DNA from: a virus
Direction: 5' to 3' (one strand)
Virus record (IMG/VR): IMGVR_UViG_3300023278_002909
Coordinates: 1-41,209 of that record
DNA: 41,209 nucleotides
The position numbers and the translations under genes were made by a program. The notes under the pieces are model-generated. The model searched no databases, was not told where the DNA came from, and was given only the letters and a program-made list of their open reading frames with translations. Below are positions 8,759-16,676 of the stretch, piece by piece; within the stretch, counting starts at the first letter, position 1; each line of letters opens with the position of its first letter.

Positions 8759-9001
8759 ATGAAAAAATTAATACTTTTAGTTTTATTGATCCCTATCTTA
8801 GCTTACGGAAATAAGAATGATGACGAATTAATAGCTATGGGGGTTAACCATTCAGGTTATTCAAGTTATCACCACCAAATTCTTTACACTAAATGTCTAA
8901 ACATTTACGGTGCGGGGGTTTGTAATGAATCCGTTAGCTTTACAATATCTGATCAACAATTTAAAGACTTAGTACATAATAGGTGGGCTCGCACCCCCTA
9001 A
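8759..9001 (+). CDS. Small secreted or periplasmic protein
   Basis: 80 residues from ATG 8759 (MKKLILLVLLIPILAYG signal peptide; an in-frame ATG at 8750 is possible and overlaps the previous stop). The mature part has two cysteines (TKCLNIYGAGVC) that could form a disulfide in the periplasm. Family not recognised. Like the barrel protein, it may be an envelope-directed accessory product. Confidence 0.65.
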   Translation: MKKLILLVLLIPILAYGNKNDDELIAMGVNHSGYSSYHHQILYTKCLNIYGAGVCNESVSFTISDQQFKDLVHNRWARTP

Positions 9002-9044
9002 TTAAAGAAACGCCATTTCGTCAATTACATAATGGAGGTTAGCC

Positions 9045-9200
9045 ATGAAAAAAGATTTAATGCGTATTGCTATTGGGTGGAGTGTTTTTGCGTTAATTTT
9101 AGCTAGTGCTTTTTACGCAGGTCATAAAATAGTCAAGCAACGGAAACCCGTATATAAAACATATTATCATCAAAACATAAAAAATTCGAAGGGGGTGTAA
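9045..9200 (+). CDS. 51-residue single-pass membrane protein
   Basis: ATG 9045 follows ATGGAGGTTAGCC. Short basic N-terminus (MKKDLMR), one hydrophobic helix (about residues 7-25, AIGWSVFALILASAFY), then a basic, Tyr-rich tail. Topology suggests an inner-membrane anchor with the tail in cytoplasm or periplasm. The stop is one base before the next start, so the genes are coupled. No known family recognised. Confidence 0.6.
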   Translation: MKKDLMRIAIGWSVFALILASAFYAGHKIVKQRKPVYKTYYHQNIKNSKGV

Positions 9201-9201
9201 C

Positions 9202-9441
9202 ATGGAAGAGGAGCGGGATCTTACATTATGGCAAAAGTTTTACTGGCTCGTTACATACTTGTTAACTTTTCTAGCGGCGATAGGATTATTTGGGGCATTT
9301 TGCATGTGCTTACCAATTTTTACGATGCCAAAAAACGACATACAAAGACATGAGCGTCCGGTTTATTATAGTCATGAACACAACCGTGACGACGGCGCCG
9401 TTGACTCCGTTAACCCCTTTTTACTGTGGACATTCTTTTGA
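9202..9441 (+). CDS. 79-residue membrane protein
   Basis: Ribosome site GAAGGGGGTG. A hydrophobic segment at about residues 11-39 (FYWLVTYLLTFLAAIGLFG and following) can form one long or two short membrane helices. The rest is polar and acidic-basic mixed (HERPVYYSHEHNRDDG). It is flanked by other small membrane or zinc-ribbon genes. Function unknown. Confidence 0.6.
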   Translation: MEEERDLTLWQKFYWLVTYLLTFLAAIGLFGAFCMCLPIFTMPKNDIQRHERPVYYSHEHNRDDGAVDSVNPFLLWTFF

Positions 9442-9527
9442 TGATTACGCTTTTTAACCCCCCTTGTCCGCAATGCGGGGATATTCCAGTGGAGATATGT
9501 AACAATTGTGAAACCGCATATTACTAA
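9441..9527 (+). CDS. 28-residue zinc-knuckle micro-ORF
   Basis: ATG overlaps the preceding TGA (TGATG). The peptide has CPQCG and, after ten residues, CNNC: two CxxC pairs as in a minimal zinc ribbon. The second half lies in a 125-bp sequence duplicated at 9805. It may be a real tiny protein or the remnant of a longer zinc-ribbon gene like the one at 9606. Confidence 0.4.
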   Translation: MITLFNPPCPQCGDIPVEICNNCETAYY

Positions 9528-9610
9528 AATAAATGTTACGGTATTACGCTACGTTGATCGTAAATTTGTGAGTACTATAAAAACGCTAACTTGTGGAGAT
9601 ATAACATGAG
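9486..9610 (+). repeat. 125-bp direct repeat, copy A
   Basis: Matches 9805-9929 with about six substitutions and no gaps by eye. It carries the end of one zinc-ribbon ORF, a 28-nt stretch (9541-9568) matching 26 positions of the barrel gene at 7973-8000, and the ribosome site and start of the following ORF. Both copies therefore deliver a translation start to a different downstream gene. Confidence 0.9.
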
Positions 9611-9821
9611 CGACTCAGCAAAAAATTCACGTAACCCCTATTGCCCGCTTTGTGGGGGATCAATTAAACCTATACGCACAGATGAAACACTAGCGCATAT
9701 AGCGGATGAACTTACCGATGTAGGACTAAGGCCGAAAGGAGTCGAAACTCCAGTGGAGATATGGACTTGCCGATGTGGGGCTAAGGCCGAAAGGAGTCGA
9801 AACTCCAGTGGGGATATGTAA
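9606..9821 (+). CDS. Zinc-ribbon protein remodelled by a tandem duplication
   Basis: 71 residues; ATG 9606 follows TGTGGAGATATAAC. Zinc-ribbon half sites YCPLCGG (residues 12-18) and WTCRCGA (about 53-59) could bind one Zn. The intervening helix (ETLAHIADELTDVG) is unusual. The second CxC site lies in the second copy of a 55-bp tandem duplication read in a shifted frame, so the tail after it (KAERSRNSSGDM) is a frame-shifted reading of the first copy. Function unknown. Confidence 0.6.
   Translation: MSDSAKNSRNPYCPLCGGSIKPIRTDETLAHIADELTDVGLRPKGVETPVEIWTCRCGAKAERSRNSSGDM
9711..9820 (+). repeat. 55-bp tandem duplication inside a zinc-ribbon ORF
   Basis: 9711-9765 and 9766-9820 are nearly identical. 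Since 55 is not a multiple of three, the two copies are read in different frames within one open reading frame. Confidence 0.85.
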
Positions 9822-9929
9822 CAATTGTGAAACCGTATATTACTAAAATAAATGTTACGGTATTGCGCTACGTTGATCGTAAATTTGTGAGCCCTATAAA
9901 AACACTAACTTGTGGAGATATAACATGAG
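9805..9929 (+). repeat. 125-bp direct repeat, copy B
   Basis: Second copy of 9486-9610, offset 319 bp. It ends with the ribosome site and start of the ORF at 9925 and includes the 28-nt barrel-gene-like stretch at 9860-9887. Confidence 0.9.
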
Positions 9930-10413
9930 AAATAATGTGAAGTTTATGCCAGGGGGAACCGTAATAACCCCATGGGAAGTAAGCCTACCACCAAAAAAAA
10001 ATGAACAGGGACAAATTGTTGATATGGGTGAAACTATGTCTGCTGAGGTATATTTTAAGCGTAATCCTGACATGATTGAGCACATGATATGGCCTGAAAG
10101 AGACCCCCCACCAGTCTCGCAATCTAAATCTAATCGTAAAGTGGCTAAAAGCTTTCTTTTTTTTCCAGGATCTGCATTGACCTTGGGGACATTAAGCGGA
10201 TTTGGTGGCTATTATATTTCAGCAGAGTTAATCGGTTTGACATCACAAATCTTGATAGGGCTTTCCACTTCTGCTGGCCCTATTTTAGGATTAGTTGTAT
10301 TTTGTATATGTATGGTTGCGTACATGCAATCAAATAGAAAAGGTAGTGAAAGTATAGATATTTATGAGAAGATGCCTTCACCACCAGAACCCGCAGTATC
10401 ATTAACCCTATAA
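9925..10413 (+). CDS. Membrane protein with soluble N-terminal half
   Basis: 162 residues; ATG 9925 with ribosome site TGGAGATATAAC supplied by repeat copy B. Residues 1-75 are polar, with a proline-rich stretch. Two hydrophobic helices follow (about 77-105 and 113-133), then a polar tail. Family not recognised. A membrane-associated accessory role is all that can be said. Confidence 0.6.
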   Translation: MRNNVKFMPGGTVITPWEVSLPPKKNEQGQIVDMGETMSAEVYFKRNPDMIEHMIWPERDPPPVSQSKSNRKVAKSFLFFPGSALTLGTLSGFGGYYISAELIGLTSQILIGLSTSAGPILGLVVFCICMVAYMQSNRKGSESIDIYEKMPSPPEPAVSLTL

Positions 10414-10422
10414 AGCCCAGGA

Positions 10423-10444
10423 TTTTGTTTTGTACAAAACAAAA
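10423..10444. promoter_or_regulatory. 22-bp perfect palindrome before nuclease gene
   Basis: Core TTGTTTTGTACAAAACAA (10425-10442), extended by TT/AA on each side, lies 11 bp before the ATG of the nuclease-like gene. The same 18-bp core occurs at 36847-36864 beside the origin. Two copies far apart in intergenic DNA suggest binding of a dimeric regulator. The partner protein is unknown. Confidence 0.6.
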
Positions 10445-10455
10445 AGCGAACCCGC

Positions 10456-10848
10456 ATGGCAAAAAGATCAAAAAATAAACAGCAAACTAAGTCCATTGCT
10501 GAGGTGTCTTTGGCCATATTATTAACAGTGTTCGACCTCCCCTTCGAAAGGGAGTTTATGTTTAATAAAGGCGCCTCAAAACACCGTGCAGACTTCGCTA
10601 TCTTGGACAAGCGCGTTTTATTGGAAGTGGAGGGGGGCACATACGGTATCGGCAAAGCGTGCCGCGTATGCCGCCGACGCGCGTCTGGACGACATACAAG
10701 TGGGGCGGGCTTCGAAAAGGATTGTACCAAATACAATCTAGCGGCTCTGGCGGGCTGGCAAGTCTTTCGGATTCCGTCTCAGTGGTTAGCGCCGAAAAAT
10801 GTCAAAGAGAATGTCACGCCCCTTTTACGCCGTATTGCTAGTCTCTAA
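10456..10848 (+). CDS. PD-(D/E)XK-like nuclease
   Basis: 130 residues. Core HRADFAILDKRVLLEVEGG has the acidic pair expected at a PD-(D/E)XK site (Asp46, Glu57 and/or Glu59). It is followed by GRHTSGAGFEKDCTKYN and the strand WQVFRIPSQW, as in small phage VRR-NUC/DUF559-type nucleases or resolvases. It could cut branched DNA before packaging. The final ExK lysine is not in the textbook position (ExE here), as in several phage members. Last gene of the rightward arm; its 3' end overlaps the holin gene of the opposite strand by 11 bp. Confidence 0.7.
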   Translation: MAKRSKNKQQTKSIAEVSLAILLTVFDLPFEREFMFNKGASKHRADFAILDKRVLLEVEGGTYGIGKACRVCRRRASGRHTSGAGFEKDCTKYNLAALAGWQVFRIPSQWLAPKNVKENVTPLLRRIASL

Positions 10849-11236
10849 GTGCGTCTTTAACAGCTTTAATCATTGACCCAAAGAATTGTGGCAACTTTTT
10901 AAACCCAAAGGTTGCCACGCACATGAGTTGTAGTGTAGTTGCTTGCCACGGCAGTAATGTCGCCCAGGCGACTTGGATCTGTTCACTGAGGGGGGCTGAG
11001 ATAAAAGCGGACAGCAATGGTGACGCAAACAAGATAAAGGCCGCCCATCTTAAATACCGATCACTTGCCTTGTCGCTAAGTTGTGCTATTTCATATGCCG
11101 TTTTTGGAGCGCTGCCGTTTGATAATGCGTTAGCTTTTGCGTCAGCCTCTGCATTAGCAATTTTCTTTTTGTTTGTTAAGAAAACGCTTATTAAATCATG
11201 CGCTAGTTTAAAAATCTTGATTATTTCAGATATCAC
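10838..11236 (-). CDS. Putative holin (3TM type)
   Basis: 132 residues. An N-terminal amphipathic helix (ISEIIKIFKLAHDLISVFL) is followed by a charged Ala-rich segment, then two or three hydrophobic helices (about 62-80, 88-110) and a basic tail. The layout resembles 3TM holins from gene-transfer agents and phages. ATGA overlap with the endolysin gene upstream supports a lysis cassette. It would form pores in the inner membrane to release the endolysin. No tight motif supports it, so other membrane roles remain possible. Confidence 0.6.
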   Translation of the reverse strand: MISEIIKIFKLAHDLISVFLTNKKKIANAEADAKANALSNGSAPKTAYEIAQLSDKASDRYLRWAAFILFASPLLSAFISAPLSEQIQVAWATLLPWQATTLQLMCVATFGFKKLPQFFGSMIKAVKDALRD

Positions 11237-11637
11237 AACAGCCCTTTACAGCAACCCGCTATAAAAGCGACAGTGAATGGTTGAAAACCATTTTCATGGT
11301 GAATGATAGCGCGAACTAACTCAGCCGTTACCCAATTGAGCTGTTCATCTTTAAAAACATCTAATTCTTGGCACACAGCATCAACATAACTATCAGTATC
11401 ATTATTATCAGAAGGGGGTGCGTATCTATGGATTATTTTATTCACTGTACGGATATTATGCACATTAGTATAGGTGACAAGGGTTACATAAAGAGCGCGA
11501 ATGCCATACACAACAGAGGTAAATTGGCAAAAATCTTTATCAGTTTGTGCGGTTGATAAACCTTTCCAATCTGAGCCGTGTCTAAGATTTCCTGGATTGT
11601 TATTTCGCAATCCGCGTGTTTCTTTTATGAAATCCAT
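11233..11637 (-). CDS. Putative endolysin (peptidoglycan hydrolase)
   Basis: 134 residues from the ATG at 11637, preceded by TGGAGTGGCAAAA; an upstream in-frame start at 11709 lacks a ribosome site. The N-terminal GLRNNNPGNLR is the hallmark of phage P5-like or transglycosylase-like cell-wall hydrolases. It is followed by FCQFTSVVYGIRALYVTL and YAPPSDNNDTDSYV, both typical. The Asn-Pro-Gly-Asn region lies near the catalytic cleft in this family. There is no signal peptide, so export would depend on the adjacent holin. Confidence 0.8.
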   Translation of the reverse strand: MDFIKETRGLRNNNPGNLRHGSDWKGLSTAQTDKDFCQFTSVVYGIRALYVTLVTYTNVHNIRTVNKIIHRYAPPSDNNDTDSYVDAVCQELDVFKDEQLNWVTAELVRAIIHHENGFQPFTVAFIAGCCKGLL

Positions 11638-12083
11638 TTTTGCCACTCCACATAAGTGATCATGGGCACCATTAGCGAACAAAAAATTGTCCAAAATAGC
11701 GTAAACCAAAACCCGGTTGGCTGGTAAGTTGGTGCTATATTAAGGTCAATGAGAAAAGCAATTCCTGAAAAAAATATTAAAACTATAGTGAAAGCTTTAG
11801 CCAATATGTTTTTTAACCCTTTTAGATAATAGAATAGATAACCAAAACTACAGCTTTCCAGTAAAAGGTAAAAAGCGCTTAAATTAAAGTAAGTTGGCAA
11901 ATTGCCGATTAGCACATTAGCAATCATAAAGGCACAAAAAACCCAACCCAGGATCAACGTCCCCGCCAGAAAGGACATGAACCACTTAAATTCTCTTACT
12001 GCCACAATACTAATACTCCCCAATATGATAGAAAAAACTATTTCGTTAACGCTCTCTAATTTATTCTTTATGTGACCTAACAT
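11625..12083 (-). CDS. Four-helix membrane protein, lysis-cassette candidate
   Basis: 152 residues, at least four hydrophobic helices (about 14-30, 33-57, 66-86, 92-112, 123-143). It overlaps the endolysin start by 13 bp and follows the fibre genes. Family not recognised. It may be a second holin or antiholin, or an unrelated inner-membrane protein such as a superinfection-immunity factor. Confidence 0.65.
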   Translation of the reverse strand: MLGHIKNKLESVNEIVFSIILGSISIVAVREFKWFMSFLAGTLILGWVFCAFMIANVLIGNLPTYFNLSAFYLLLESCSFGYLFYYLKGLKNILAKAFTIVLIFFSGIAFLIDLNIAPTYQPTGFWFTLFWTIFCSLMVPMITYVEWQKWIS

Positions 12084-12989
12084 TTATCCCGCACTTAGTG
12101 TTATCACACCCGAGTTACTCCAAAGTTCTCCGGCTAATAAGGGATCGGAAGTTGGTAAGTTGTCAAATATCACCCTTCCAGTAGTGTGAAGGGGCGCTTC
12201 AGGGGCTTTATTGCCAAAGCCAGTTCCGGTACGGCCGAAAAAACAGTTTCCCATTTGGGCTGGAACATCAGATTCATGAATAAATACTCTCCCCACCCCC
12301 CACCTGTCTGAACCCCCTAGACTTCCAGAAACTCGTACTCGTATTTGAGTATCTGAAGATTCATTTATGTAAGAGGATATATCACAAGAAAATTTTACCC
12401 ATTTGGCATTTGAGGCTGGCCCCTCTTCATTGGATCTATGAGCATATACCTCATTCCATTCTGTTCCGTCAAACACATCAATATGCACTTCTTCCATAGT
12501 TCCATCATCAAGAGATTGAGCTAGTATCCAACCCTTTACAAAAATTCGAGTTCTAGTAAACGTTTCATCGTCAAGAACATCATCCCCCTCTTCTAAAAGA
12601 TGGTAACGGGTTAAATCTAATAAAGGTGATGTTAAAATCCATTCATTTCCACCAGCATTACTCCTCCGGTGTGAATTTCCACCATCAGGGGGACTGGCAA
12701 GAAAATTATTAATTAATGCACTTACACTTTCTGTCCAAGTTCCCATACTACCATTAAGAGTATTATTGCCGCCAGGCCATGTTTCGTCAAATAGTATCCT
12801 CTCACCAATAAGACCGTTATTAATGGTCAAATTATTATTTGTAGTGATTGGGGAATTTGCAGTTATGTCTCCATTAGTTTTAACATCAGTAGAACCATCA
12901 CCTCTGACTATTTCCCCCGATGTTAAAGTTGCAGAAGAGTTGACATTTCCAGCGCCGCCATTATTTATTGGAAAACTGCTAAAAGGCAT
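12084..12989 (-). CDS. Tail fibre/receptor-binding protein with jelly-roll-like domain
   Basis: 301 residues. The N-terminal 65 residues are Gly/Asn/Thr-rich with repeats (NGDITANSPITTNNN), typical of trimeric fibre shafts. Residues about 70-245 resemble a secreted galactose-binding or MAM-like beta-sandwich: ILTSPLLDL, FVKGWILA, VHIDVFDGTEWNEVY, KWVKFSCDISSYI, TQIRVRVSGS. The end (PEAPLHTTGRVIFDNLPT) resembles shaft or tip beta-prism segments of other fibres. It likely touches a surface sugar. It is the last structural gene before lysis, the usual place for adhesins. Confidence 0.65.
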   Translation of the reverse strand: MPFSSFPINNGGAGNVNSSATLTSGEIVRGDGSTDVKTNGDITANSPITTNNNLTINNGLIGERILFDETWPGGNNTLNGSMGTWTESVSALINNFLASPPDGGNSHRRSNAGGNEWILTSPLLDLTRYHLLEEGDDVLDDETFTRTRIFVKGWILAQSLDDGTMEEVHIDVFDGTEWNEVYAHRSNEEGPASNAKWVKFSCDISSYINESSDTQIRVRVSGSLGGSDRWGVGRVFIHESDVPAQMGNCFFGRTGTGFGNKAPEAPLHTTGRVIFDNLPTSDPLLAGELWSNSGVITLSAG

Positions 12990-13003
12990 TAGTCTCTCAA
13001 GTG

Positions 13004-13276
13004 TTAAATCGCATTGTCAATGAATAGAGTGCCGTTTTTAGTGGTATCACTTACACGAGCATAAAGAGTTTCGCCGGCTTGTTTGAAATATAATCTCTCT
13101 ATCCCCGCTTGAAGTTTTGGCCCAAGTTCATCACTTCCCGGAACGCTTAAAGATTCAAAGAGGTATAAGGAGTCAGTCGCACCATTTTTTAATAGATACG
13201 TTGAATCAACCACTAACGCAGCCAAAGCCGTTATGTCTTGCCAAGCAGATGTTAACGCTATTTTTTGAGTTGTCAT
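13004..13276 (-). CDS. Small virion/fibre accessory protein
   Basis: 90 residues. Begins TTQKIALTSAWQDIT, has repeated hydrophobic strands (LYLFESL, RLYFKQAGETLYARV) and ends FIDNAI. The pattern resembles small beta-rich phage decoration or fibre-base proteins. Overlaps the upstream gene by 4 bp. No firm family assignment. Confidence 0.6.
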   Translation of the reverse strand: MTTQKIALTSAWQDITALAALVVDSTYLLKNGATDSLYLFESLSVPGSDELGPKLQAGIERLYFKQAGETLYARVSDTTKNGTLFIDNAI

Positions 13277-13632
13277 CGTGACTCCTCTTTTTCTGCTAAT
13301 GACCCAAACATACTAGGTAAATACACAAACAAATTAGGTATGGAATCATCCATCCCCTCCAATTTTGCGTACAAACGCATTTCAGGATTTGATGGTGTGT
13401 AAGAGCGGTAAACATTATTATCAGCAGGTAACGTGAAAATAATATTAGCGTCCGGTGGAGGCGTATTAACAGATTCTGTAAAAACAATGCTGGAAACAGC
13501 GCCCACGTCTCTAAGTATCAATTGCGGCTTTATGGATATTCCACAAGACTTATAAATGTCCGCCCACGTATCAACAGAAAGATAAATACCGATGGGGATT
13601 ACATTAGGAGGTTTCATGTTCAATATTGTCAC
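13273..13632 (-). CDS. Virion-associated beta-rich protein
   Basis: 119 residues; no signal peptide or membrane segments. Beta-rich with pattern IPIGIYLSVDTWADI and MRLYAKLEG. ATGA overlaps on both sides tie it to the fibre operon. It is probably a fibre-linked structural or tail tip protein. Family not recognised. Confidence 0.55.
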   Translation of the reverse strand: MTILNMKPPNVIPIGIYLSVDTWADIYKSCGISIKPQLILRDVGAVSSIVFTESVNTPPPDANIIFTLPADNNVYRSYTPSNPEMRLYAKLEGMDDSIPNLFVYLPSMFGSLAEKEESR

Positions 13633-14459
13633 CTTGAGTTATATACAGTAATCCAGAAATCGTGGCGCTCACCAAACCAACCCGAGGGGGAATTAGAGTC
13701 TGTTAGTGTTTCTACTTGAATTTGGCTAGTTGTCTGATTTCTCGGAAACGCTATCACTGGATTAGGATTTATTGGTCGCTGTATCGTAACATGCGTACCG
13801 TAGATATTATCAGCAAAAGGTGTCACTAAATCTAAATTAATAACTCCCGCCGCAATTTCAGTAAGTCCAGAAAACCCAAACTGGTAACGAAAGGCCGGAG
13901 TAACAGCGGTTGTGAATAACACACTTGCAAATGCTATCGGGATCATTTTTTGCAAATCCAGACCAGTTATCGTGCCCACTAAACCCGCACCCGGATCAGC
14001 AGCAAGTGTTGCTGACGTGGGGCGCGCTTGTAAGGCGGCATAAACAGTTTGCCCGATAAAACCTACATTACGAGAACCTTCTGTTCCAGCACTTTGATCT
14101 GCCAATTCTTGAGCTGTGAGGAGCGAGTTCCACACTACTGGGTTAGCACCGCCGCTAGGATCTTGAGCCGTTGTCGCTACTTTAGCTATGTAAATAACGC
14201 CATCAGTTCCTACAACTGGTGCATATTGATCATATGCAACTGCTGTATCCCATTGAAGCGCAGCACCCATCTTGTTAACGTCAAAAGCTAGTGCATATAA
14301 TGCATTAAACAAATAATTAAAAGTAGTTCTAAGGGGGAGATCAATAGTTTCATAACTGGATGGCCACCCACCTGTAAAGGGGTATGCGACGGGTTTCGTA
14401 TTGTCGCCGGTCTTAGAAAATATTTCTTCTATATTTCCTTCAGGTGTTCTGCTAGCCAA
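13629..14459 (-). CDS. Tail fibre protein
   Basis: 276 residues. N-terminus (FSKTGDNTKPVAYPFTGGWP, then LPLRTTFNYLFNALY) matches the baseplate-attachment head of fibres in simple myoviruses. Residues 55-90 (AVAYDQYAPVVGTDGVIYIA) resemble a carbohydrate-binding-module-like strand set with WN. The C-terminal domain (PAFRYQFGFSGL, GTHVTIQRPINP) is beta-rich and ends WITVYNSR. It probably links the baseplate to the receptor-binding parts downstream. Confidence 0.75.
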   Translation of the reverse strand: MASRTPEGNIEEIFSKTGDNTKPVAYPFTGGWPSSYETIDLPLRTTFNYLFNALYALAFDVNKMGAALQWDTAVAYDQYAPVVGTDGVIYIAKVATTAQDPSGGANPVVWNSLLTAQELADQSAGTEGSRNVGFIGQTVYAALQARPTSATLAADPGAGLVGTITGLDLQKMIPIAFASVLFTTAVTPAFRYQFGFSGLTEIAAGVINLDLVTPFADNIYGTHVTIQRPINPNPVIAFPRNQTTSQIQVETLTDSNSPSGWFGERHDFWITVYNSR

Positions 14460-14471
14460 GATAAACCCCTA

Positions 14472-15113
14472 TTAAAACGCATTCACGAATGGCGCAGAGT
14501 TAAACGGTGCCGCTAATAGTGAACCAGAAAACCCAAAAGAAGTTCCCGTTATTATTTCACCACTCAGAAAAACTGCTGCTGGTTTAGTCACTATATCATT
14601 ATCGATAACGGCTTGTACAATGGCACTGTTTTTTGAGCTAACTAGTTTAACCTCTTCGCCCATCAAATACGTGTCCTGTATTAAAACAGCCTCAAAAAAA
14701 TTAAGCAAATCTGTATAAATGTTAAAAGGTGTGCAATCTGTGACTAGTTGACCGGCTTTAGCTTTGATAAATTCTCTAAAATCCTCATCATCCAGAGGTT
14801 GCGTAGAGTCGGAATCAGGATTAAAAAAGGGTGTTGTATTAAAAGTTGCCGCTGTGGCCGCACCATCAAATCCAAAGCCAGTACCATACACCCCCACCAC
14901 TGATGGCCTATTAAATATGCCATATCGATACCCGACGTAGTCTAACCACACGCCAAAGGCGGAATCAACACTAGAAACTTCATTAAACCGCTTAAGAGGC
15001 GAGAGTAAATTACTATCCATTATTTTACCAATTTCTTGCAGTAAAACCTGGATATTGGTCTGCTGATATTCAACCGCCAACCACTTAAAATTATTTTCAA
15101 GAGATAATGTCAT
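14472..15113 (-). CDS. DUF2612 baseplate protein
   Basis: 213 residues. Segments WLDYVGYRYGIFNRP, DDEDFREFIKAKAGQL and CTPFNIYTDLLNFF are the DUF2612 signature, a baseplate wedge component beside protein J in simple-tailed myoviruses. The end repeats the pattern FGFSGSLLAAPFNSAPF, also seen at FGFDGAAT..FNTTPFF (about residue 81-97), an internal duplication. ATGA overlap with gpJ. Confidence 0.8.
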   Translation of the reverse strand: MTLSLENNFKWLAVEYQQTNIQVLLQEIGKIMDSNLLSPLKRFNEVSSVDSAFGVWLDYVGYRYGIFNRPSVVGVYGTGFGFDGAATAATFNTTPFFNPDSDSTQPLDDEDFREFIKAKAGQLVTDCTPFNIYTDLLNFFEAVLIQDTYLMGEEVKLVSSKNSAIVQAVIDNDIVTKPAAVFLSGEIITGTSFGFSGSLLAAPFNSAPFVNAF

Positions 15114-16306
15114 ACGATGCTTATGGAAATGTCTGTGGATGTCGTAACAAGTTGTTGATTTAAATCAGGAATAATAATGGTTTGTGGCGTCCCCGAACCC
15201 TGTATTTCTTGTATGAGCGTAACAACGTCAAAACCTTGCACAGAGTTAATCGGGGTAAATAGCCGGCTTTGATACAAAATGTCTCCGATACTAATAGGTT
15301 CTATTTCAGAGGAAAAGCTTCCATCGAAATAGTTTAGGATAGCGTTTCTTATGGCTGTTGGTATTTCTGGTATGTCATCGTAAACTGATATTGTTAAAAT
15401 TATACTGACTACAATAAGTTCTAACGGGTAATAATAAATTACAGGCGTCTCTAGCCCATCAACACTATCTACCACTACCGCGGTTTGTAAGCTTGTGTTC
15501 GCGCCTTCCGTGCCTGCACCCACAGTCTTAGAATCGTATATACTTTGGCCAATATCTTGTGCCACGCCCCCATTCACGACTGCGGCAATAGAATGTGGCA
15601 GCAACGTAACGTTTTGAATAGTTTTATTTTCGGAGGTGTCGTTTTCAAACACCTTAGCGGCTATCACATCCGAGAGGTCGTTAAGTCGGGCCTGTATTGC
15701 TGCTACTGTAGCCAAAGCGTTTTTGTTTAAAGTGTTGAAATAACGCCTCCGATAGGTGTTGTCGTCCTGAGCATCGACGCCTAGAATACCTGCCGTCAGG
15801 TTATTGATCGTTTCCCACCCCGCAATTATTGTTACTATTTCAGTAAGAGAGTTCTCGTTTGCGGGAATTGGCCCCGCTTCAACGCTTTTAAAAACCGCGG
15901 CAGCGCTCCCTGCTCCATCGAGGGTGGCATCATTAAGATTTTCAAACACGTCCCCGTTAACCGTTTTGGCTTGAGCGCCTTCTGGAATAATCGTGCTTGG
16001 AACGCCGGTTATGATCACATTAACAAGTGTGCTTGTGGCCGAGAGGCGCTCTATGTTAAAAGCCGCTCCATATCCATCAAGCTGACTACCCGCCGCATTA
16101 AATATGTTCAGTGTTTGAAAGTCTTGCACAATCACGTCATCAGTTTGGCTTAGTAAAAGAGATAATATGCCTATTATTTGCCCTTGAGGGGTTTGCGGAT
16201 CAAGATCTATGCTGCTCCCAAAAGCGACTTGAAAAGCATTTTCCAGTTCTTCCTTATACTCTAGTAGTGAAATTCCGGTAATACCTGTGTCTGTAATTGT
16301 TGGCAT
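15110..16306 (-). CDS. Baseplate J-like wedge protein
   Basis: 398 residues. Classic baseplate J traits: N-terminal LEYKEELENAFQVAFG and LDPQTPQGQIIGILSLLLSQ; central NALATVAAIQARLNDL and GIAAVVNGG-like HSIAAVVNGGVAQDIGQSIY; end IGDILYQSRLF. gpJ forms the wedge that contacts the sheath and triggers contraction. Length is typical. Between gp25-like and DUF2612 genes as expected. Confidence 0.9.
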   Translation of the reverse strand: MPTITDTGITGISLLEYKEELENAFQVAFGSSIDLDPQTPQGQIIGILSLLLSQTDDVIVQDFQTLNIFNAAGSQLDGYGAAFNIERLSATSTLVNVIITGVPSTIIPEGAQAKTVNGDVFENLNDATLDGAGSAAAVFKSVEAGPIPANENSLTEIVTIIAGWETINNLTAGILGVDAQDDNTYRRRYFNTLNKNALATVAAIQARLNDLSDVIAAKVFENDTSENKTIQNVTLLPHSIAAVVNGGVAQDIGQSIYDSKTVGAGTEGANTSLQTAVVVDSVDGLETPVIYYYPLELIVVSIILTISVYDDIPEIPTAIRNAILNYFDGSFSSEIEPISIGDILYQSRLFTPINSVQGFDVVTLIQEIQGSGTPQTIIIPDLNQQLVTTSTDISISIV

Positions 16307-16307
16307 G

Positions 16308-16676
16308 CTATGGACTCACTTCAATAGTAGAATTTATATCCGCGGATCCGTAAATAGTATCAATGGTTGCCGCATAAGCAAACTCGCGGGTTTGCTTATT
16401 GTAATCTATTTTTACGTCTGTGATTAAAGTAACAGCAGACTCCTTTGATATTTCGTTATTCAAGGTGTTAACAATCAAACCGGCATCCACAGGCCCCGAA
16501 AAGATTTCTTGGAAATATGGCACGCCCAGCGACGTGTTCAGGAACCACTCCGCTTGAAAAAATTGTAAACGTTGAAGAATTTTATTAACTAACTCATCCA
16601 AGTCATTGAAAATAGTGAAGCTGTTTACCGTATTTAGCACAATACCTGTACCATTTTCAAACGCAATTGAACTCAT
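16308..16676 (-). CDS. GpW/gp25-like baseplate wedge protein
   Basis: 122 residues. Shows WFLNTSLGVPYFQEIFSG, the gp25/lysozyme-like wedge signature (W-x-L-x-x-x-x-G-x-P-Y), with EISKESAVTLITDV after it. Members start sheath polymerisation at the baseplate. It abuts the spike gene and gpJ. Confidence 0.87.
   Translation of the reverse strand: MSSIAFENGTGIVLNTVNSFTIFNDLDELVNKILQRLQFFQAEWFLNTSLGVPYFQEIFSGPVDAGLIVNTLNNEISKESAVTLITDVKIDYNKQTREFAYAATIDTIYGSADINSTIEVSP

Noticed and set aside
11395-11540. Plus-strand frames over lysis and fibre genes
   Set aside because: They mirror well-supported minus-strand genes and lack ribosome sites or recognisable domains.
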